Part shown: one piece after another, positions 58,998 through 64,000 of the stretch
Numbering within the stretch: position 1 is the stretch's first letter
Layout: each line of letters starts with the position of its first letter
Origin: Chitinophagaceae bacterium
GTDB lineage: Bacteria; Bacteroidota; Bacteroidia; Chitinophagales; Chitinophagaceae
Direction: 5' to 3'
DNA length: 64,000 nucleotides
NCBI GenBank assembly: GCA_026415715.1
Contig: JAOAGO010000001.1
Location: 62,001 to 126,000, forward strand
The notes under the pieces: model-generated
What the model was told of the DNA's origin: nothing
Seen by the model: the letters and a program-made list of their open reading frames with translations, nothing else
Databases searched by the model: none
Made by a program: the position numbers and the translations under genes

Positions 58998-59989
58998 AAG
59001 CCAACGGGTTTAAGCTTCAGACCTGTGGTTTCTTCAAGTCCAAACATCAGGTTCATATTCTGAACGGCCTGACCGGATGCGCCTTTCAGCAAATTATCAA
59101 TGGCGGCATGAATAACCAGTTGATCATCCTTTTTTTCGAGTTGAATCAGGCATTTGTTTGTATTGATGACCTGCTTGAGCGAAACGGGTTCGTGGCACAC
59201 CAGGGTAAAGGGATGAGATGCATAATAAGACCGGTACAGTTCATACAGTTGTTCCGCATTTTCCTCAGTTTTCAACTGCGAACCGGCAAAGATGCCGCGG
59301 GTGAAATTTCCGCGCCAGGGGATAAAATGTACTACATTCTGCAGCGGTAATCCGGGTTGCAGTTGATGAAGCGACTGATGAATTTCGCCGAGGTGCTGAT
59401 GCGTCAGCGTTTTGTATGCCTGAATGTTTCCGTAACGCCAGCTGAAGTGCGATGTTTCGGATAAGGTTTGCCCGGCGCCGGTGCTTCCGGTAATTGCCGT
59501 GGTATAAACCTGACTCAGTTTTCCTGCTTTGGCCAGCGGCAGCAAAGATAACTGGATGGCGGTAGCAAAGCATCCGGGATTGGCTACGTTTTTTGATTTT
59601 CTGATTTCATCGCGGTTCAGTTCGGGCAGGCCGTAAATAAATTTCCGGTGTTGAAATGAAGCGTTTTCTTTTAAACGGAAATCATGGGCCAGATCTATGA
59701 TGGCTACTTCATCATGAGGCTGATGTTGTTGTAAAAATGCCAGTGATTCGCCGTGGCCGAGACAGAGAAAAAGTACGTCTATGTCTTTTTTATGAAGAGC
59801 AAGATCCCGGGTGAATTGCAGCGGGGTTTCGCCCGTCAGATCGGTATGAACGGAAGCAACAGGTTTTCCGGCCTGGCTGCGGCTGTGGGCAAATACAATT
59901 TCGGCGGCGGGATGGAAAATCAGCAGGCGGATGAGTTCTCCGCCGGTATAGCCTGCCGCCCCTACAATGCCGACTCTAATTTTTTTCAT
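58994..59989 (-). CDS. argC: N-acyl-gamma-glutamyl-phosphate reductase
   Basis: 331 residues. GIVGAAGYTGGELIRLL at the start binds NADPH, the catalytic Cys is in NVANPGCFATAIQLSLLP, and TAITGSTGAGQTLSETSHFS is the family-specific loop. It reduces N-acylglutamyl phosphate to the semialdehyde. It overlaps argG by 14 bp and the DUF1343 gene by 4 bp. Confidence 0.94.
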   Translation of the reverse strand: MKKIRVGIVGAAGYTGGELIRLLIFHPAAEIVFAHSRSQAGKPVASVHTDLTGETPLQFTRDLALHKKDIDVLFLCLGHGESLAFLQQHQPHDEVAIIDLAHDFRLKENASFQHRKFIYGLPELNRDEIRKSKNVANPGCFATAIQLSLLPLAKAGKLSQVYTTAITGSTGAGQTLSETSHFSWRYGNIQAYKTLTHQHLGEIHQSLHQLQPGLPLQNVVHFIPWRGNFTRGIFAGSQLKTEENAEQLYELYRSYYASHPFTLVCHEPVSLKQVINTNKCLIQLEKKDDQLVIHAAIDNLLKGASGQAVQNMNLMFGLEETTGLKLKPVGF

Positions 59990-61181
59990 GCGCTCGGGAT
60001 TTTAAAAGATGATACATCTTTATCTGATTTCCGAATATTCGGGTAAAGCCTTTCACGTCGTCGGCTGTCCAGCCGGTATTCATTTCACCATATTTTCCGA
60101 ATTCGCTTTTCATGAGATCGTGAGGGGATTCTATGCCGAGAATCTGATAGCGGAAGGGCAACAGTTGTATGAACACATCGCCGCTTACATGCTGCTGACT
60201 GCTTTCCAGAAAATGTTCAATATCTGTCATTACGGGGTCGAGTATTTGTCCTTCGTGCAGCCAGTTTCCGTAAAACTGAGAAAGAATATCTTTCCACTGC
60301 AGTTGCCATTTGGTGAGTACATGTTTTTCCAGCGTATGATGCGCTTTAATGATGATCAGCGGCGCGGCGGCTTCAAAGCCCACGCGGCCTTTGATGCCGA
60401 TGATGGTGTCGCCCACATGAATGTCGCGGCCAATGCCGTAGGGTGCAGCAATTTCGTGCAGTGTTTTGATGAGTTCGGAAGGATGCGAAAAAACTTTATC
60501 GTTCAGTTTTACCGGCTCGCCTTTGAAGAAGCTGAGCTTTATTTCTTCGCTGCCTTGCCGGGTAGCTTTTACCGGCCAGGCTTCCTCCGGCAAAACACCT
60601 TTTGAGGCAAGGGTTTCTTTTCCTCCCACGCTGGTTCCCCAAAGTCCTTTGTTTACGGAATATGCCGCTTTTTCAAAATTCATGTTTATGCCCTTGTTTT
60701 TCAGGTATTCCACTTCTTCTTCGCGGCTGAGGCGCAAATCACGTATGGGTGTAAGAATTTCCGTATCGGGAATCATAATCTGAAAAATCAGATCGAAGCG
60801 CACCTGGTCATTACCGGCGCCTGTACTGCCATGGGCTACGGCGTGCGCCCCCGACTGGCGTGCATATTCGGCTATATGTAGCGCCTGCATCAATCGTTCG
60901 GCGCTGACGCTGAGCGGGTAGGTGTTATTTTTCAGAACATTTCCGAAAATCAGATAGCGGATAATCCGGTCGTAATATGATTTGACTGCATCAACATTTT
61001 TATGTGAACGTGCGCCGAGGCAGATTGCATGTTCCTCTATTTGCTTCAGTTCTTCTTCCGAAAAACCGCCCGTATTGACGGTAAGGGTATGCACTTCATA
61101 GCCTTTTTCTTCGCTCAGATACTTTACGCAGAAAGAAGTGTCTAATCCGCCGCTGAAGCCGAGTACAACTTTTTTGGACAT
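59976..61181 (-). CDS. argG: Argininosuccinate synthase
   Basis: 401 residues. The PP-loop VLGFSGGLDTSFCVKYL (5-21), AHGSTGAGNDQVRFD and IRDLRLSREEEVEYL are the main signatures. It condenses citrulline and aspartate using ATP. It is the second gene of the operon, 15 bp after the GNAT gene. Confidence 0.95.
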   Translation of the reverse strand: MSKKVVLGFSGGLDTSFCVKYLSEEKGYEVHTLTVNTGGFSEEELKQIEEHAICLGARSHKNVDAVKSYYDRIIRYLIFGNVLKNNTYPLSVSAERLMQALHIAEYARQSGAHAVAHGSTGAGNDQVRFDLIFQIMIPDTEILTPIRDLRLSREEEVEYLKNKGINMNFEKAAYSVNKGLWGTSVGGKETLASKGVLPEEAWPVKATRQGSEEIKLSFFKGEPVKLNDKVFSHPSELIKTLHEIAAPYGIGRDIHVGDTIIGIKGRVGFEAAAPLIIIKAHHTLEKHVLTKWQLQWKDILSQFYGNWLHEGQILDPVMTDIEHFLESSQQHVSGDVFIQLLPFRYQILGIESPHDLMKSEFGKYGEMNTGWTADDVKGFTRIFGNQIKMYHLLKSRAHEKN

Positions 61182-61196
61182 ATTATCATGATTTTA

Positions 61197-61940
61197 TTAA
61201 AACAACCCGCTCAGAAAGGCCTGTAATGTATTTTTTTTGCTTTCCGTTTTTTTGTCGTCCTTTTTTTTCAGAAAAGGTTTCAGCAGTTTCCATTGTTTTA
61301 ACCGCAGCAGCCGCTCAAAGCCTTTTTTGTTTTCTTCAAAATATTTTATGGTTTCTTCAGGCTCGTAGTGGTCTTTCGGGTCGTACAGCATGGCTGTACA
61401 CAAACAGTTTTTTCGCTGTTTGCTCATGAGAATATCGTAATTCACGCAGCTCTTGCACCCTTCCCAGAACGCTTCGTCCTGTGTGAGCTCAGAGTAGGTA
61501 ACGGGTTCATAGCCTAATTCGCTGTTGATTTTCATGACGGCCAGTGTGGTAGTAAGTCCGAAAATTTTAGCGTCGGGATATTTTTCCCTTGAAAGGTCAA
61601 AAATTCTTTTTTTGATAGCCTTGGCGACTCCGCTTTTACGAAACGGCGGGGCTACAATCAGTCCGCTGTTGGCCACATATTCTCCGTGGCTCCAGGTTTC
61701 AATGTAGCAAAAGCCCACCCATTCGCCGGAATCGGTGAGTGCAATAACAGCTTTGCCTTCTGCCATTTTCTGACGGATATATTCCGGCGAGCGGCGTGCA
61801 ATGCCGGTACCCCGGGCTTTGGCAGAGGATTCAATTTCCTGTGAGATGATGTCGGCGTAACGTACGTCATCCTGAGTAGCTACGCGTATAACAATATGTT
61901 GATTGTTCACGGTTATAATTTTTTGAAATGAGTGGTTCAC
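61197..61940 (-). CDS. GNAT acyltransferase, probable N-acylglutamate synthase
   Basis: 247 residues. The GNAT core (about 15-165) has the acyl-CoA loop NSGLIVAPPFRKSGVAKAI and LTTTLAVMKINSELGYEPVT. A C-terminal Cys/Lys-rich extension (about 165-247, CKSCVNYDILMSKQRKNCLC) is characteristic of the Bacteroidota proteins found first in arginine operons. By position it would make N-acetyl- or N-succinyl-glutamate, the first intermediate. No argA or argJ is otherwise present. Donor specificity is unknown. Confidence 0.8.
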   Translation of the reverse strand: MNHSFQKIITVNNQHIVIRVATQDDVRYADIISQEIESSAKARGTGIARRSPEYIRQKMAEGKAVIALTDSGEWVGFCYIETWSHGEYVANSGLIVAPPFRKSGVAKAIKKRIFDLSREKYPDAKIFGLTTTLAVMKINSELGYEPVTYSELTQDEAFWEGCKSCVNYDILMSKQRKNCLCTAMLYDPKDHYEPEETIKYFEENKKGFERLLRLKQWKLLKPFLKKKDDKKTESKKNTLQAFLSGLF

Positions 61941-61980
61941 CAGACCTTAATGAGAAAAATTTGATTCCGGGGGAAGTTCA

Positions 61981-62016
61981 CTGACAGGGGCCGTGGTGAG
62001 TGGCTCGTCCTGTCAG
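61981..62016. promoter_or_regulatory. 8-bp inverted repeat upstream of the arginine operon
   Basis: CTGACAGG (61981-61988) and CCTGTCAG (62009-62016) with 20 nt between, 41 bp upstream of the operon's first start codon. It could form a leader hairpin in the leftward mRNA or bind a dimeric regulator. A looser inverted repeat, ATGTGTCA/TGACATGT, is at about 62115-62137. Confidence 0.45.
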
Positions 62017-62219
62017 CATACGGGGCGACGTCGCGGATGAGAGAAAAGATAAATATCAAAACCCACCGCATACACTCCCTTGTTGATGCAGGGATGGAAG
62101 GCGAATTGTTTTGTATGTGTCAGTAAATTTGACATGTTTGTTTTACAAACAATTTGTAATTTGACCCCAAAAGTAAAATAATCTTTCTGTTATTTCATAA
62201 AAATTTTCAAAAAAAATTT

Positions 62220-62663
62220 ATGGCGTTACAAAATCAAATTGCCGGCGAAGGCGCAGAAGCAAATCAAAAAGTACTGTCAACCGGAAAAAAAAGTTTCAGA
62301 AAATGGAAGCGTAATTTTTTATTGATTGCTTTTTTGCTTTTATGCGGATATGTGTACTGGAAATATTTTTTTACTTACAGCGAAGGCAACCGTACCGGAT
62401 TGTTACAGAAATTTTCTTACAAAGGAACTTTGTTTAAAACCTACGAAGGTGAGCTGATATTAAGCAGTATCCGCTCTCAGGCCAATGTGGCGATTGCGTC
62501 GGAAAAATTTTTCTTTTCGGTGACGGATAAAAAAGTGGCCAGACAACTGGAAAACCTGCAGGGGCAGTTTGTGACGTTGCATTATAAAATGAAAAACGGA
62601 ACGCTGCCCTGGCGGGGCGACAGCCGCTATATTGTGGACAGCGTGAGGGCTGAGCCGCGCTGA
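62220..62663 (+). CDS. Small membrane-anchored hypothetical protein
   Basis: 147 residues. Basic N-terminus (about 1-35), one membrane span (about 36-53, NFLLIAFLLLCGYVYWKYFF), then a conserved-looking periplasmic part: SEGNRTGLLQKFSYKGTLFK, TYEGELILSS, FSVTDKKVARQLENLQGQFV. Similar Bacteroidota proteins are common and of unknown role (sometimes wrongly called 6-phosphogluconate dehydrogenase). It is divergent from the arginine operon. Confidence 0.7.
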   Translation: MALQNQIAGEGAEANQKVLSTGKKSFRKWKRNFLLIAFLLLCGYVYWKYFFTYSEGNRTGLLQKFSYKGTLFKTYEGELILSSIRSQANVAIASEKFFFSVTDKKVARQLENLQGQFVTLHYKMKNGTLPWRGDSRYIVDSVRAEPR

Positions 62664-62684
62664 GAGGTGATGAACAGCGATATG

Positions 62685-62785
62685 AAGGCGAAGGGCTGCC
62701 CCGACCGGAAGGCGAACGAAGTGAGGCCGGTTTGCCTGCGGCGGACCGGCCGAAGCGACAGCGTAGCCTGAAGGACGGGGGACAA
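62685..62785 (+). repeat. Diverged copy of the two-module intergenic repeat
   Basis: GGCGAAGGGCTGCCCCG is shared with copy 1 near 30214-30230. GCCTGAAGGAC and a CGGGGGAC word also recur, but in a different order. It occupies the gap between the small membrane protein gene and the RsmI-like gene. Confidence 0.65.
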
Positions 62786-62843
62786 AAGCTGATAAGAAGG
62801 CGGGACGATGAGAGCCCCAAAAACAAATCTGAACCTTCTGCAA

Positions 62844-63554
62844 TTAAGCGGATATACCGAGGCAGAAAATACAGGGTTGTTTGTGCAGATCGGGCGGATT
62901 TTTTTTCCATTCGGCAATGGTCCGTGTGGTGATGTTTTCGTTTGGCGCCGTGAGGTTGCAGGCGATACACAGAAGGGTGTGCGGCTTACCATGCCGCAGA
63001 ATGTCGTTGAGCAGTTGATTGTTCCGGTATGGTGTTTCCATAAAAATCTGAGTGCATTTTTTTTGAAGCGCTTCGGTTTCTAGTTCCTTTATTTTCTGAA
63101 CGCGTTGTTTGGTGTTTACCGGAAGATATCCCGAGAAGCGAAAATGCTGGCCATTGAGTCCGGAAGCCATGAGCGCCAGAAAAACCGAGCCGGGGCCGAC
63201 GAGGGGCTTTACCGGTATGTTCATTTTATGCGCCAGCAATACGAGAGGATGCCCTGGGTCGGCAATGCAGGGGCAACCGGCTTCGCTGAGCAGCGCAACG
63301 TTTTTTTCTTCTTTTATTTTTTTCAGGAAGAGGGATTCGTTATCGTTTGACAGGGTAAACCATTCCCAGTGGTTCAAATCGGATGGCTTTCCGGGAAAAA
63401 GAAATTTGTACAGTTGATAAACGAAGCGACGCGCCGTTTTTTCATTTTCGGCAAAGATGGCCCGGCACTCCTGTAATGCGTTTGCGGCATAAGGCGGAAT
63501 GGTATGAAATGCTTCAGCATTCAGCGTAACCGGAATGAGATAGAGGGTTGACAT
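62844..63554 (-). CDS. RsmI-like SAM-dependent methyltransferase
   Basis: 236 residues, tetrapyrrole methylase fold. Motifs: LYLIPVTLNAEAFHTIPPYA, FAENEKTARRF, ALLSEAGCPCIADPGHPLVLLA, LVGPGSVFLALMASGLNGQ and FMETPYRNNQLL. It is shorter than E. coli RsmI (286), which 2'-O-methylates C1402 of 16S rRNA. Bacteroidota often have two RsmI-family genes, and this shorter type may have another target. It ends about 60 bp from the repeat copy. Confidence 0.85.
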   Translation of the reverse strand: MSTLYLIPVTLNAEAFHTIPPYAANALQECRAIFAENEKTARRFVYQLYKFLFPGKPSDLNHWEWFTLSNDNESLFLKKIKEEKNVALLSEAGCPCIADPGHPLVLLAHKMNIPVKPLVGPGSVFLALMASGLNGQHFRFSGYLPVNTKQRVQKIKELETEALQKKCTQIFMETPYRNNQLLNDILRHGKPHTLLCIACNLTAPNENITTRTIAEWKKNPPDLHKQPCIFCLGISA

Positions 63555-63555
63555 A

Positions 63556-63999
63556 TCAGGATGCGCTTTTGTATTTGTGAATGCTGAGCGCTGCCGCCAC
63601 TACGGCATAGGATGGCGCCAGAATGATAAAGATGTGCATCAGATAAAAAAGCAGTCCGTGCCCTATGGCAAGGCCATTGTGTTCGCCGATAAAGGTTGAA
63701 CTATCTTCGGCAGAAAGTCCGGCGCGGGCCAGGCTATAGTCAAGCATGGAAAAACCGAAATAATAACATTCCAACACTACGGCAATAATGGGTGTAATCC
63801 ATCCGGCTACAGGCACAATGGCCAGCAGGATGAGAGCCAGGAGATAGAGGGTTTGTCTGCCGCAGTTGCGAAGGTCGAGGCGGATGCTTCGCCATGCATT
63901 TTTTTTTACGGCACTCCAGTCGGCAGGTTCGTTTTTCCCTTCCAGGGCGGCTTCGGTTTTTTCGTTTAGATAAGCAAATACCGGGGCGCCGATGATGAG
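63556..63999 (-). CDS. EI24/CysZ-like membrane protein, C-terminal part
   Basis: The frame is open to the right edge, so the 5' end is missing; about 147 residues are visible. Segments include LEGKNEPADW, RSIRLDLRNCGRQTLYLLAL, AIVPVAGWITPIIAVVLECY and NGLAIGHGLLFYLMHIFIIL. The LDLRN...Y...L region, PVAG and GPGL-like spacing resemble the EI24/CysZ family of sulfate-transport-related membrane proteins. At least three hydrophobic stretches are seen. It ends 1 bp before the RsmI-like start, so the two may be co-transcribed. Confidence 0.75.
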   Translation of the reverse strand, partial: LIIGAPVFAYLNEKTEAALEGKNEPADWSAVKKNAWRSIRLDLRNCGRQTLYLLALILLAIVPVAGWITPIIAVVLECYYFGFSMLDYSLARAGLSAEDSSTFIGEHNGLAIGHGLLFYLMHIFIILAPSYAVVAAALSIHKYKSAS

Positions 64000-64000
64000 G

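Overview
The window comes from a member of the Bacteroidota. The support is a set of type IX secretion/gliding genes (PorP/SprF, PorE-like, GldJ, PorU, PorV, a CHU_C-type secreted protein), an arginine pathway that uses acylated intermediates with an ArgF'-type transcarbamylase, bacillithiol synthesis (BshA), and promoters of the Bacteroidota form TTTG-N19/20-TAnnTTTG. A Chitinophagales/Sphingobacteriales-like host is a guess from general gene content. No tRNA, rRNA or CRISPR array was seen.

Region 1 (1-0.6 kb) is the 3' end of a PorP/SprF gene. Region 2 (about 0.6-29.99 kb) is a complete-looking Mu-like transposable prophage. It runs: S24 repressor (minus); Ner-like regulator, DDE transposase A, ATPase B, a second RecA-like ATPase, a DnaA-domain-IV-like protein, Gam, an HNH protein, GemA and an AntA-type antirepressor (plus). 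A block of head genes follows on the minus strand (terminase small and large subunits, gp36-like, portal, MuF-type head protein with an extra C-terminal domain, gpG-like, tail-terminator-like). Protease/scaffold, capsid, holin, endolysin, sheath, tube, chaperones, tape measure, baseplate and fibre genes run rightward. The two late blocks diverge from a single spacer at 17.57-17.70 kb.

The prophage holds several signals beyond ordinary genes. The clearest is a textbook -1 frameshift site (A AAA AAG, 8-nt spacer, 9-bp stem) in the tail chaperone gene. There is a compact promoter-hairpin-terminator unit antisense to the MuF/gpG junction. A structured leader RNA behind a consensus promoter precedes the antirepressor, recalling the P1 c4/ant arrangement. 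A small replication-type gene is split by a -1 frame change. A reverse-oriented two-helix membrane protein sits inside the tail operon.

Region 3 (30-46.4 kb) is host: an ABC exporter pair, a TIGR01777 epimerase, a metzincin-like protein, a CHU_C protein, DprA, a PorE-like protein, and divergent gldJ / porU-porV. Two inverted copies of a two-module intergenic repeat flank the 30.2-39.4 kb block; a third, diverged copy is at 62.7 kb. Region 4 (46.6-52.5 kb) holds ispF, dut, a DUF4292 lipoprotein, an EnvC-like coiled-coil protein, bshA and an M28 peptidase. Region 5 (52.5-61.9 kb) is a tight leftward arginine operon (GNAT acyltransferase, argG, argC, a DUF1343/NamZ-like gene, argD, argF', argB, argE', argH). 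The right edge has a small membrane protein, an RsmI-like methyltransferase and a partial EI24/CysZ-like gene.
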